Source: Thermothielavioides terrestris NRRL 8126
Lineage: Eukaryota > Ascomycota > Sordariomycetes > Sordariales > Chaetomiaceae
Reading direction: 5' to 3'
Assembly: GCF_000226115.1 (NCBI RefSeq)
Contig: NC_016457.1
Location: 3,596,001-3,660,000, forward strand
Length of the DNA stretch: 64,000 nt
Shown here: one piece after another, positions 35,380 to 46,841 of the stretch
Numbering within the stretch: position 1 is the first letter of the stretch
Layout of the letters: each line of letters opens with the position of its first letter
The notes under the pieces: generated by a model
Database searches by the model: none
What the model was told of the DNA's origin: nothing
Seen by the model: only the letters and a program-made list of their open reading frames with translations
Made by a program: the position numbers and the translations under genes

Positions 35380-37377
35380 TCATTTGTTCTACTTATCGAG
35401 ATCGACTGTGCTATTACTAGTATAAGGGTCGTCTCTTCCGACCTTAGAGGCCTTTGTTGCTACCTTACGTTCAACGGAAGCGGGCGTCTTCTTAAGCTTC
35501 TTAGGAGGACATATCGGCGTCTCCTGCACCTTGTCGTTAATAGTTACTTTGCGTTGGCGCTTAGTAGCGATGACTTCGACCGTTTTAGCTCCCGACGTTG
35601 AACAAGTGCTCTCATTGCGCTAGCTTTATAGCGTCTTAGCTAGTGTCGTTGGTACAACTAGCGGCGTAGCTTTAGCAACGGGTACCTTGGTAGGCGTTCT
35701 CTAGGCGGGCGGCTACGTAGTCTTGGTAGAGTATATAGCCGTCACAGTTACAGCTTGGCTAACCTTGGGTACTAGTTCTTGGCGCTTGTCGGGCTAGACA
35801 GTCGTAATAGTCTGTCTTGCAATTTCCGTCTCGCTAGGAATTACGCCTAATGCGATTGTATAGGCCTTAAGGATTGTTGTATAGCGTTCGAGGTCTTGTA
35901 CACACTTCGATAAACTTACGTAGATGATGTCTCGTATATTGGAGGTTATATATATAACTACGTCGACGTCTTTACAGAGTATATTGTCTATACGACGGAG
36001 TTCCGTTATAGTCTTATCGTAGGCTTGCTATATATCGCTGATCTTCTTAATCTAATAATAGTGCATTTCATCTAGGTCGACCTAGAAGGCAAAGGTATTC
36101 GGCTCCATATATCCGGCGTTCCTATTTATATCTACGGCGCCGATACGTTTTATAAATTCTATAGCAACGTTCTCGACTTCCTTGACGTACACTCGGTACT
36201 TCTATACGAAATACAACAGATCTTTGGTGAACGTCTATATAGTCTTTATATCGGCTTAGAGGGATTTGATGGCAACGTCGTTTATAGTAACTGTGTAACT
36301 AGCACCACTTACTATATCTATAGCTTTAGCGTTGTTGTAGTGTACTAGGCCGAACTTTGCTAATATCACGTTGATAGACAGGTTGCCCTCCCCTTTAGGC
36401 GATATATACTATAAGGCGAGGATCTCGATAGCGGTTGGTATATAGCTTGCGGTCACTATTCCAGTCTCCTAGAACTCCTTGAGGGCCTTTTTAACTATGC
36501 CTTTGATCCTATAGACGTATAAGTTGTAAGCGAAGCTAGCTGGTTTATTACCAGGATCTTTTTTTAGGACTATGCGATGGAATCTAGTGAACTACGTTAT
36601 GAGCTTAGCTATATATTCTTCGTTATAGCCGAAGTCTATATATATATGGGCGAGTACCTCGCTTATAGTAGCGATATACTTGTTCACAGCTTTTATAGGG
36701 CGATAGGAATAACTATAGGACATATAGGTCTCTTATAGCTCTAGAATATAATACGGCTCTATAGCTATATCCTCTTCGTCGTTTATATAATTGGCCTCGT
36801 CGTCGTCCGAGGCATCCTAGTCGTTATCGCTTATAACTGCTTCGTTATCGGATACGATGTATATAGCTTGCTAAGGCTCTTTACACTATATATAGACGGT
36901 TACGATATTATCGATAACAAGGTACTAGATCCTAGGCGTACATTGGAGGGGTTGTTCTCCCTCCGTATACTTGTAAGTAAGAAGAGCGTCGAGGTGTTCT
37001 TATACTACGTCGCTATCTAACGTTCCTTTATAGTCCTTAGTGACTTTAGGCTCGTTGTCTAGAATGACAATAGGGCCTAAGATAGTAGCTTGCTCCTGTT
37101 CCTTGTATATAGTTTCCAAACTATTCTAGATCGCTCTGGCTATATCGGCTTTCTTAGCGGCTATTATTTCGTCGTTATAGGCAGCTTTAGTAGCGACGTC
37201 CTTGGTTGTAGCCTAGTAGGACATATACACTTCTATAGTACGCGAGGGGGTATCGACTATATTGGTGACTTCCTTTATAGTACCTTCCACTTACTTTACA
37301 GCGAGGCGAGCGCTCTCTCTTTTTTAGGCATTGGTAGTATAGGTTTTGGCGGGAGTCTTTCGTATATAGGGAGGCAT
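35380..37377 (-). pseudogene. Element C ORF3: unknown 665-codon frame downstream of pol
   Basis: Minus strand, same direction as pol. It runs from an ATG (37377-37375, reading MPPYIRKTPAKTYTTNA) to a TGA (35382-35380): exactly 1,998 bases, a multiple of three, with all internal stops TAG or TAA, i.e. explainable as RIP of Gln/Trp codons. Visible features: an acidic stretch (DNDxDASDDDEANYINDEED region near 36.8 kb), a central region with KGIVKKALKEF and FTKDLLYFV, a likely helical part (DKTITELRRIDNILCKDVDV), and a basic C-terminus with an NLS-like PPKKLKKTPASVERK. No signal peptide, membrane segment or known enzyme motif is recognised, so it does not look like an envelope protein. Function unknown. 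Confidence 0.65.
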
Positions 37378-37617
37378 TCTATATACAACGAAGGCTAGTT
37401 GGGTATCTCCCTTAGTAATATCGATACAATTGTACTTAAGCGCTTCGCTATTCGATAACGTCAATGAGCTAAGAGAATCGACTATATAGTCGCCTCTATT
37501 GGTGACGTAGGCATCGCAAGAACGTATAGCGGATTGTTTCGAATTACAAATATAGCGTAAGCGTATACCGACTGACGGTAGCTCGTATAAATGTATATAG
37601 CTTAGTGATAAGAAGGT
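37378..37617. promoter_or_regulatory. 240-bp divergent intergenic space inside element C
   Basis: Separates the start of ORF3 (minus) from the start of ORF4 (plus). It holds a TATAAAT word near 37,580-37,590, about 30 bases before the ORF4 start. If both frames were genes, this would be their shared promoter region. This is inference from position only. Confidence 0.35.
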
Positions 37618-38169
37618 TTGATGATCGATCGTACAGTGAATGCGAATGACTACAATAAGGAATTGTTGGGGAAGATAGATACATTGAGGTTGATATATAA
37701 AAAGAAAGGAAATTATAGTGGCCTACGTTGGGCCGTTCTAGAAGTAAATAAAAACAATGGCGCGATGCCTATAGCCGATAAACGATGTTGCTATTTGGCG
37801 GTAGCTGGAGAATAGAACATTGTACTCTTGAGGCTCAAAGCCCTATGCCTTTATAGCAATAGGATAGCTTTCTCTAACTATTTGTAGGTCAAGGTCAATA
37901 GCGAATCTAGATATAGGAAAACTAGAATAAGCAAAGTGCTTGACGAACTGAATAACTATAGTTTTATAACTAAAAGCGTTAGTAATGTCTAAGTAAAGGG
38001 TAAGGAGAAGAAAAACTAGGAGATCTATAAGATAGAGGACAGCGCTTATACGTCTAGTGGCGGTATAGTAGTAGCAGATATACTAAAGCGAACGTATTCT
38101 AATAAGGAAAGTATAAGCGAACGAAAGGAAGAGAGGGAAATAGGAAAGAAGGAAGGAGAAAGTCAATAA
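37618..38169 (+). pseudogene. Element C ORF4: unknown 183-codon frame antisense to pol
   Basis: Plus strand, opposite to pol, with its 3' end meeting the 3' end of pol at about 38.17 kb. From ATGATG (reading MMIDRTVNANDYNKELL) to a TAA at 38167-38169 is 552 bases, a multiple of three, with four internal TAG/TAA codons and no TGA. The first 65 codons are still open. The product would be Lys/Glu-rich with a block GGIVVADILKRTYSNKES and a charged C-terminus. No domain is recognised. It may be a real accessory gene or a chance frame. Confidence 0.5.
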
Positions 38170-38179
38170 TAGTATAGCT

Positions 38180-41100
38180 GTCAATGGTCGCTGCCCTTCC
38201 TCCGTAGTAGCTCGACGACAACTCGGTTCTAGGATCAAGGAATCTCCTTCACTTCCTCCTATTCTTTGATGGCGATGCCTTTGTTATAGTGTTCCTTCTC
38301 CTAGTCGATAGGGTACGCCTTTTTATACTCCTCGACAAGTTCCCTAGCATCGTCAATAAGCTGGATACATAGGATCTACTAGTCGTCCTTGGCGGTAAAT
38401 CCTTTCTATTATACTAGATACTCGACTTTGGGTCTCCGATTCCTCTAAGTGATGTACCGTTGTACAATTCTCTCGATTTCCTAGTGCTCGTCTCTGTCAA
38501 CGATCATAGGGCTAGGGGGTTCTACGTTATAGCCAAAGGGGTCTTTCCCCTAATCCGGCTTCTATAACTGGGAAACTGAAACTATAGGATAGACTTTCTA
38601 ACTAGCTAGGAAGTCAAGCTCGTAGGCGTTCTTATCGATTTTATAGACAATCTTGAACGGTCTTGCCCACTATAGTAACCACTTTCGTTTAGGCTTTCCT
38701 AGGAGATAGTATCTGTTGTATAGTTGTAGGTAAACGGTATCTCCTATTTCGAACTCGGTAGGTATATACTTGTCGTTGTAATATATCTTCGCAATAGCGT
38801 CTATATAATCGATCTGTTCCGCTGCTTCCTCCTAATACTGTTGTCTAAGGACATTGATAGCTTCGGTAGAGGCAACGGTACCCTTCTTACAATAAAGTAT
38901 ATCTAGGATGGAGCGTGGTTTAAAACTGTACACCAACTCGTTTAGCGATCTTCCGATAGTGACTATAAGTATATTGTTAAGGTTGTACTATAACGTAGAG
39001 AGAAGTAGAGGCTATAGCGTTCCTGGTTTTTCCGTAGCTTCTATATAGATAGCGATTTCTACCGTTTAGTTCGTCCTTTCTGACTAACTGTCTATCTAGG
39101 GATAATAGGTTATCGAGAAAAGGAGGCTAATGCCTAGGATACGAAAGATTTCTTTCTATAGGTTAGAGGTGAACTTAGTGTCTTAGTCGCTAATAATTTG
39201 TATTAGGAGTCCCTAATCTATATATATTAGCGCTCTAAGGATTATAACTGCCTATTCTTCTACTAACATCTTATTGTTTTTAGCTATAAGAAGCTTCTTC
39301 TTATTAAACTTATAGATAATAGTGTATATAGCGTTGAGGATTAGGTACTTTTTCATTGACTACGGTGTCCCTTCGGAGAATATAGCGGGTAAACCGACAA
39401 TAAAATCTATAGTGATAGTGTAGAAAGGCTATAACGGTGTCCAAATTGGCTAAAGGTCTCTAAGCTTCGGTTCTCTTAAGGTCTAGTTCTCTCTATACAC
39501 AGGGCAGTGCTGAACGTACTTATATACTATCTAGCGCTTTTAGTTAAACGCGAATGCCGAGAGGTTCGCTATTATATTGTCTATACCGAAGTAGTGAGTA
39601 TTGTCGTATACAACGGTAAGAATGTCTTTGATATAGCTACTAGGGATACAAAGTTTCCTTACTCCTTTGTAGTCGACATAGTAGAGGAGACCGTCCTTCA
39701 GTTCGTAGGGTCTAAGCCATAGCTTTCGGTGCTGCTTTCTTCGTAGCTCTCCTTCTCGCTCTTTACGTTCTCTCTATTTAGCGATCTTCTTAGCTCGTTC
39801 TTCCATATTATAGAGACTCCTAATAATCTTATTGTACTAACGGTCGTTAGAGTAAACTACGGTCAGCTTGGCTTTGAACTTGTCACTAATGACTAGCTCG
39901 AAGGTGCTAGTGTCTATAGCGTAGTATTCCTCAGTATCGATCTAGGTAGCGGACCAAATGTCTTCTAGTTCGTTGGTAGCGTCTTAGGTTTCGTTAGGGG
40001 CGTCCTCTTCGAAGGTCGATAGACGTAATAGGGCGTCTAGCACAACGTTGAGCTTTCCTAGTATATAGAAGATGTTGAGGTCGAACTAGGATAGCTAGTT
40101 TATAGCGTTAGCGAGCTTTAGGTTGGCCTTTATAAGGTCTATAGTGGCGAGAGACGTATACTTTACGATGCCTCTAGTCGCTATATAGTCTATTAGGATG
40201 TTTATAGGGTATTGGTTTGACTATACCATTTTCCGGAGCTTCTTAACTGCCTATACGACAGTAGCAACTTCTGTTTCTATACTCCTATACTTCCTTTCTA
40301 CATTAGAAGTTAGGCGGGACAAGAATATAATAGGCTGGATCTCGCTACTTAGGATGTCTTGGCCAAGGATACTAGTGCCGTCCTATTCGCTACGGAGTTG
40401 AAAGACGATTGCTCTATATCCTTTACCGCTTATATCGAGCTTGATAAATAGTAGCTTATTAGAACGGTAATGATATAGGAAGTACTACTTATATAGGTGT
40501 TTCTATAGTAGCTTGAAGGACTCTAGTTCCACTAGCGTAGACTCGAATTTGGCGTTCAAGGTAAATGTCTTCCTAGCGTTCTTCAACTTAGCGATAGGAA
40601 GGTCTCCGCTTACTCTCCCTTAGGCAAAGAGTTTAGTCTTATAGTCCTATAGAGGCTACGCTTTCGCTATATACTATAGGATGCCCTTGTATAGCTATCC
40701 AGCTATACTAAGGTACTGTTCCAAGGTCTTGAGGGTGTCGGGGAACTTAAGTTTCTTAAATATGGCGATCCTGTCGTCCGTTTTAGCTACTCCTTCGCTA
40801 TTGACTATATAGCTAAGAAGTCTCACTGATAGGTAGGCTACGAAGGATTTTTCTACTAAGATGTAAACGTACACCTTGTCGAGGATGTCGAGAACCGTCT
40901 TAATATACTTGAGGTGCTCCTCTATATTCTTGTTGGCGATGATAATATCGTCGATATAGACGTGGACAAAGTGCTTGTGCTTACGGAACAAGCGGTCTAT
41001 AAAGCGCTATACGAAAGCTAGTGAGTTTTTAAATCCCATTAGTACAATGTTCAAGCGTTCTAAACCTCTAAGACTAATAACCACTATATAGTCACAGTGT

Positions 41101-42500
41101 TCTTCTACGACTAGAAGCTAGAAGAAGAATCTAGAGGCGTCGAATACTGTAAAGATTATATTGCCTGTCATTATGTTTATAATGTCGTCTTAGTTGGGCA
41201 ATAGGTATATATCCGGTACCACCAACGTATTTAAAGGCTAGAGGTCTACTACGGCTTTACCTTTGGTTTTTCCGGCAACCGTACAATAGACTACGAAGAC
41301 TGGGTAAGCGATAGGGGTTAGCTAGTCTATAAAGTCTATCTTTCCTTATATATATAGTTTGTTATATTCTTTGTTGACGATCGCTTAGTCTTTGGCGCTT
41401 AGTGGGTAAACTTGAATAGGCTTAAGCTGATTCTACTATCCGTCGATAAGCGGAATTCTCATCTTCTGATCCTCTAGTATAGGGATAATGCTATAGTCAT
41501 AGAAGACGTTATACTTGTCTAGCAATACCTTCATCTCTTCTATATACCGTTTGTCCCTGCTATAGACACTTACCCTTATTGCTGACTTGATATATAGGAT
41601 GTCGTCTAGTCTTTCAATGCTATAGAATAGCGTATAGAACTCCTATTTAGTAGGTGGCTTATACTTATCCTCTATTAGTGTCTTTGTTATCGGTTCCTTA
41701 CCGCTAGGCTCCGGTTGTATAGTTGTTGTTATCTATACGTATTTGTCGTCCACAATATTATCCTAGGTCTACTATATAAGGTTCTATACCATTGCCTAGA
41801 TGTCCTCCTCTAGGTTGTACTAAAGAAGATGTCCAATACACTATCTTTCGACAATAGTGATCGGGCGAGCAGTATTGTTCCTTACAACGGCCTAGTGTAC
41901 GCTCTTCGCGTCTACGATAGTGTCCAGTATGCCCTCGACGTATAAAGCGAAGTAGAGCTTATATTTCTAGCTACCTAGATTGTCGTCATCGGTGTCCATA
42001 GGCTTGAACGTAGTCTCGATCAGGTGTTCCGTTATAAGTACGACCGTCATAGTGTTCGCGGCTTTCACCTTCCGGATTGTTCTTTTCCGTTTTACATATA
42101 CTCTCACCTTTATATTGTAAACGGACTAGAAGTAATAGGTAGACGTATTAAGGTCAATCTTTACTCCGTTATAGAGTATAAAGTTAGTTCCAATCAATAG
42201 TTTCGCTTCTAAGCCTTTAATGACGTTGGCTATTATAATAAAGTGACTATCTACGTTGGTATTGTAGACGATTCCTCGGATATAGAAGTCAAACTCAACT
42301 TACTTCTTAACTTCGGTATAGGCTCCAACGCCTTTGACAAAGTACAGCTTTACGTCGATCCAACGTAGGTTTTTGGCCTACTTAGAGATGAACTCCTTGT
42401 CGACGAGGTTGGCGTTGCTACCTATATTGAAGCAAACCTCGGTACTTAGCTCGCCTAGGTTCACGCTAATGTTGATTATAAGGTATATAGCTTGCTTATC
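38180..42500 (-). pseudogene. Element C pol: protease, RT, RNase H, integrase, chromodomain
   Basis: Minus-strand frame, broken by RIP. Protease-like block FNIGSNANLVDKEFI at about 42,385-42,436 (the D of the D-x-G active site now Asn). Reverse transcriptase: FVHVYIDDIIIANKNIEEH in an open segment 40,695-40,991, carrying an intact Y-I-D-D box. Integrase: blocks IQIISDxDTKFTSNL and, further on, SERTN (about 39,060-39,230), the classic Ty3 core. A chromodomain-like block VEYLVxxKGF lies at about 38,392-38,450. This order defines a chromovirus. Chromodomains of such elements bind modified histones and steer insertion to heterochromatin, which suits an insertion into an existing transposon. Confidence 0.88.
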
Positions 42501-45150
42501 TAATGCTTTTAGTAGCAATGTATATAGCTACGTTTCTATAATCTGTCCTTCGATTAGCGTAAAGTTTATATCTTTACTATTAAGCTCGTCTTCACTATCA
42601 CTGAGGTTGCACTAGTAGTCTATTTAAGGTTGTATAGGCTTATACTTATCTTCGTCGCCATCGTCGGCTATATACTTGAAAAGCTTACAACGTATCGTAA
42701 AGACTCTACTATAGGCGGTACATTGCTAAATCTATAGGAGCTATCGTAGTAGTTTGTTCCGACTTAGTCTAGGCTAGCGAAAGGTATAATACAAGTAGTA
42801 AGAACTGTTGGCTTCCTTGTCTTCCGACTCCTCGTCCTCGGCTTCAATGTTATATTTGTTGACAAGAACGTACTTAGTCTTCTCTAGTATCTTACAGTAA
42901 AGGTTAGTATCTTTGTCGTCTCCTATCACTATGATCTCGTTGTAGTATAAGAAGGTACCGTCTTCGAACTGCTTCTTATATATATATATCCGAATCCGTT
43001 GAAGTCGTCGAGGTCGAGGTAGTCTTCCCCAGTTGCCGTTGTCGCCTTTTCTCTAGCTATTGAATAGTCTAACTCCTCCTCTACGATCGTTGAACAGTCG
43101 ATATCCTCTTCTACGTCTAGTTGCACTATAGAAGTTTCGGTTATTGAATAGTTGTATTCAGTTACTATCTCTACGCCAATTGTTTCTAGGTCGCTAGGGT
43201 TTGTCTCTATCTCTTCTCCAAAGATTGCGATATCCTCTTCTACCTCTTCTTATCTAGAAGGCTCTACTGTCCTCCTAGTCGTTTCCTTGTCCTTCGTCGT
43301 TGTACTCTATATCTATATTGTTGGCAATGGGACTATGGCCAATAATATAGCCCTTAGCGATGTCTTGACGAAGCTTGTCTCTAACGATATATACTTTGGT
43401 GTCGAAGATGCTAAGGAATACGCCTATCTCCGTAGTTGTATCCAGTTTAAGGTATAGCTAGCGAAGCTCTAGATAAAGGCAGTTGTATAGGCGTATTAGA
43501 CGTTGCTCCTTAGTAGTATCTCCCTAAATATATATATATTTAAAGCATTCTATAGCAAATTTCTAGACTAGCTTATCTTCGTAGTTGTCCCTTACAGTAT
43601 ACTAGTTTTCATTTAGCTATTTCTCTGCTTTATGTCTTTTGATACCGAACTCCTTTTTTAAATGCTTAGTCTACGCTTTTATAGATATAGTCAGTACTGC
43701 CTTTTCTATAGCAAAGAGCTACTGCTCGTACTATTGTAGCGCTAATCCTCGAAGTAGGGTCTATATCTCTATATATAAGGTCTCTTCTCTTACTAGGTAG
43801 TATCTAACGACCTAATCTACTCGTTTAACCTAAAGGTTGACATCCCTATAGTATAGCTATTGTTTATCGTACTATAGGTCCTAGGGTTCTTTAGCCTCGT
43901 TCTCTATATTTAGCTAGAAGAGACCGGTATCCTAAATCTTCTATTTCGATATAGGTATAGATAGTTACGAAGACATAGTACTTCCGTCCTCGGTTTCGGG
44001 CTAACGGTCTTCTACATCTATAGCCTTGTTCACCCTTTCGATTATAATATTCAGGTTCTCCATCATTCTAGCCATCTAGGTAAGAAAGTCCTATATAGCG
44101 AAGGCGGCCTAGATGTCTATAGCTCTAGCTACTTATCTAGAGGGTCCAGCTCCTTGTCCAGAGGGTCCAGCTACTTATCTACATAGTAGGCTCGACATCT
44201 CTTAGAATAGTAAGAAGACATTGGAATCGAGCGAACTATCTATACGTTCCGTTCTAGGGTTCTAGATAACTATGTCTAGTCCAGGAAGCTTGGATAGGTA
44301 CTAGGATAGTTGGCTAAGCGTCTATAGTAGCGGCCAAGGAACTTAGTCGAAAGCGCCAATTAGCTAAGCTATCGGAGATGATAGGTCTTCCTCTTCGGGT
44401 TGTCGGTTCCAAGGTGGCGGATCCTACGATCCTCTTAGCGGTACTTGGTAGCGTCCATCGAGATTATAGCTATTAACGGTATAGGTTTCACGTCCCCGTT
44501 GAGAAATAGTTGGCGTATCTTAGGGCTCTAGTTACTCCTAGAAGGTTAGGCTTAGTAGAGTTACTAGCTAGTTCTCGGTCGGATTGCGTCCAGTTCTTAT
44601 CGATGTTTCTAGCGATATAGCTAGTCCTAGTTATTGATCGTTGGTCCCCTAAGGCTTCGGGGTCTTTGGTAGTCCCCAACTCTCTAGTGCTAAGGTCTCT
44701 AGCGTTTCTCGGGTCGAGTCCTTAGTCTCCGAGGCAGCGTCTTCGATCCTAGGGTCTAGGATAAGGTTCTTGCTAACGGCTACTTGGACTTTGCACCTAA
44801 TAGTTGTAAGGTAGGCGCAAGGAATATAATTATCGAGTATCTAAGAGGGAGGATACTTTGTGATATACGGTGTTTCGGTATACCGTTGGGCGTAGACGTC
44901 TCCTTCTAATGCCTCTTCGAGTGATACTACGGCTTCTAGGTATTAGAGTTCTCGGGGATTGATAATGGTTATCTACTAGACGTTGTAGGTGACCTCGAAG
45001 TCCTTGATGAACTTGAGTGTTTACTATACGTCCTTATAGACATTGGCGTTTATAAGGCTTGAATCCATCTAGCTTCTAACTCCTCGTAAGTGCTTAGTGC
45101 TAGAATGACGGTGGCTAGGTCGTAAACCGGTTCGTTATAAATCGTATGCT
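42500..45150 (-). pseudogene. Element C gag region
   Basis: Between the primer site and protease. Open segments remain on the minus strand (for example 44,488-44,679 and 42,929-43,126, the latter acidic, MQLDVEEDIDCSTIVEEELD). I could not identify a clear zinc knuckle. The assignment to gag is by position. Confidence 0.5.
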
Positions 45151-45272
45151 CCGAAGCTTGCTCCCTCACAAAGGAGCATTATCTGCCTCGGGTGCCGCTC
45201 TATACAACTTGCCGGGCGTAACTCGTGATGTCTTCCAAGCCGAACTTAGCTCCCCTCGATAGGAAGTAGATA

Positions 45273-45296
45273 GGTTCGAATCGTTAGTAGGCACCA
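45273..45296 (-). promoter_or_regulatory. Primer-binding site of element C
   Basis: On the plus strand the 24 bases read GGTTCGAATC ... GTAGGCACCA, i.e. the T-loop, acceptor strand and CCA of a tRNA; the minus-strand element RNA therefore carries TGGTGCC..., two bases after its 5' LTR. This is a full-length classical tRNA primer site and is nearly undamaged by RIP. The tRNA identity is not resolved (acceptor would start GCCTAC). Confidence 0.85.
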
Positions 45297-45298
45297 CT

Positions 45299-45547
45299 TG
45301 TTATACGCCGATGGTCCTCGGTGACCATCTGACGGTAAACGTATGAAGGTGAGAAAGATCAATGCCTCTCAGCCTCGTCAGCTGATGAGGCGGCACTCCT
45401 GAACACTAGTATGTGTTACAAAAGTATGTTGATGCAGTCTGTCTTCCTACGAAGGGGTTCTGGGTGAGGTTCCCCTTTTTAAGGGAACGCTCGTCACCCC
45501 TGACCGCGGTGCGGTCATGGGTGCCCTTGCCACAGTTGCGTGTGACA
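45299..45547 (-). repeat. 5' LTR of element C (249 bp)
   Basis: Less RIP-altered partner of 34960-35208. Flanked on the right by the GTTCT duplication. Confidence 0.93.
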
Positions 45548-46841
45548 GTTCTATAGCTAGAGTATAGGGCCTCCTTATAGCAATAGCGTTGGATATACCC
45601 CTACTTCTAACATTTGAAGCACTAGGTAGAGTTTAAGGTTGACTAATATAGCTCGTAGTCGAACAGTTGGGCCCTCTAGAGCAGGCCTTCCTCGTAAGCC
45701 TTCGTAGCCTTAGATTAGTCGGCCAAAGCAATAAGGATTGTAGCCCTAGTATAGCCCTTGGCCACTAGAAGCCTAAATTTAACCTTGTCAACGCTCTAGA
45801 GGCTAATCTCCTATTGGAAAGTAGCCTCTAAGACCCCTTCTAGGTCCTTACAGTATACCCCTTTGACTAGGATTACAAAGGTCCTTATAGCCTCTTAAGC
45901 CTATAGGCCAAAGGCCTTTAGGACCTACTTTTCCTAGTTGGCTAAATACTATTCTTTAGTAGCTAGGTCCTTAAAGGTTAGAATAATATCTCTACTAAGG
46001 AGCTTCTAGGCTGCTATAGCCCCGTTAGGCCTTTTTAAAGCTTAGTTAACGGCTTAGATCACCTAGGCTAGGGTCCTCCTAGCTAGTTTAGCCGGTATAC
46101 TAGCCCCACGTATTGTAAGCTCTCTAGTAGCCCTAGGTAGGACTACCTTCTAAGGGGCAACAGGGTCCCCTAGAGGGGCCCCCACAGCTATATCTACCTA
46201 GGTTTAGGCCTATAGCTTCCGTTAGTTAGTTTCTACAATGGCCTTTCTAACCTCTTTAGCTATAAGCTTCTATAGGCCTTGTTTAAGTAGGCTCGTAGGC
46301 CCTAAGGCGGGGCCTTTGGCCTAGCCACTAGCCTAGTAGGCCTCCTTTAGCTTGCTTATAATGCCCTAGGCCTAGGCCTTTGTATCGGCTAGCACTAGGG
46401 CTAGTAGGCTACTCTAGAGGCTTTGAATTTCCTTATAGGCCTAGTGGGCCTTTGGCTAGGCCTACGTAGCTAGGGGGGGGCTAGTTTAGGCTAGCCTTCC
46501 TTCTTTAGGCGCTGTAGGGGCGGGGTTGTTAGCGCCTATCGCCTAATAGCCGCGGTCGACGTTGCTAGCCGTCGGTAGGTGTTGGGGCCTAGGCTAGCTC
46601 GGTGGGGCAGATAGGTCATGTAAGGGCGAAAAGTCTGACCACTAGTCGGCCGTTGCTAGACTACCCTGTTTTCTACTACCTCCTACACTCGCGTAATGGG
46701 CTACGCGCAGTGGTGGCTAGTATAGCTGGATAGGGCTCGGCAAGAGCTTTCGAACAGTGGTAGTTTTGAAGGGTTTGTCGGCGTTGCGGCAAGGATGCAA
46801 GCAAGCAGAAAGAAGAGAAAAGTTAGACTACTAAAAGGGTT

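Larger units (their letters stand above)
34960..45547 (-). mobile_element. Element C: Ty3/gypsy chromovirus with two extra ORFs
   Basis: Innermost layer, 10,588 bp, inserted into LINE B3 with the 5-bp duplication GTTCT (34955-34959, 45548-45552). LTRs are 249 bp (34960-35208, 45299-45547), equal in length, and differ at about 14 sites, all transitions. The element is on the minus strand: a tRNA 3'-end primer site borders the 45.3-45.5 kb LTR, which is therefore the 5' LTR, and reverse transcriptase, integrase and chromodomain all read on the minus strand. At over 10 kb it is unusually long for a gypsy element because about 2.8 kb between pol and the 3' LTR hold two further frames. Confidence 0.93.
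30886..46827 (-). mobile_element. LINE B3: Tad1-like, split by element C
   Basis: Minus-strand copy inserted in the reverse-transcriptase region of element D, with a 14-bp duplication CTACTAAAAGGGTT (30872-30885, 46828-46841). Element C lies inside it (34960-45547); without C and its duplication B3 is 5,349 bp. ORF2 is on the left part (about 31.2-34.47 kb), the tRNA-like module at 34,545-34,664, and the zinc-knuckle part of ORF1 at about 45,575-45,620, just right of C, so C landed in ORF1. The ORF1 start is ATG to ATA as in B1. The tail is AAAT-type rather than AAT-type. Confidence 0.9.

Noticed and set aside
45271..45298. tRNA gene suggested by GGTTCGAATC ... GGCACCA
   Set aside because: Only the 3' part is present, with CCA encoded, directly beside an LTR: it is a retrotransposon primer-binding site.
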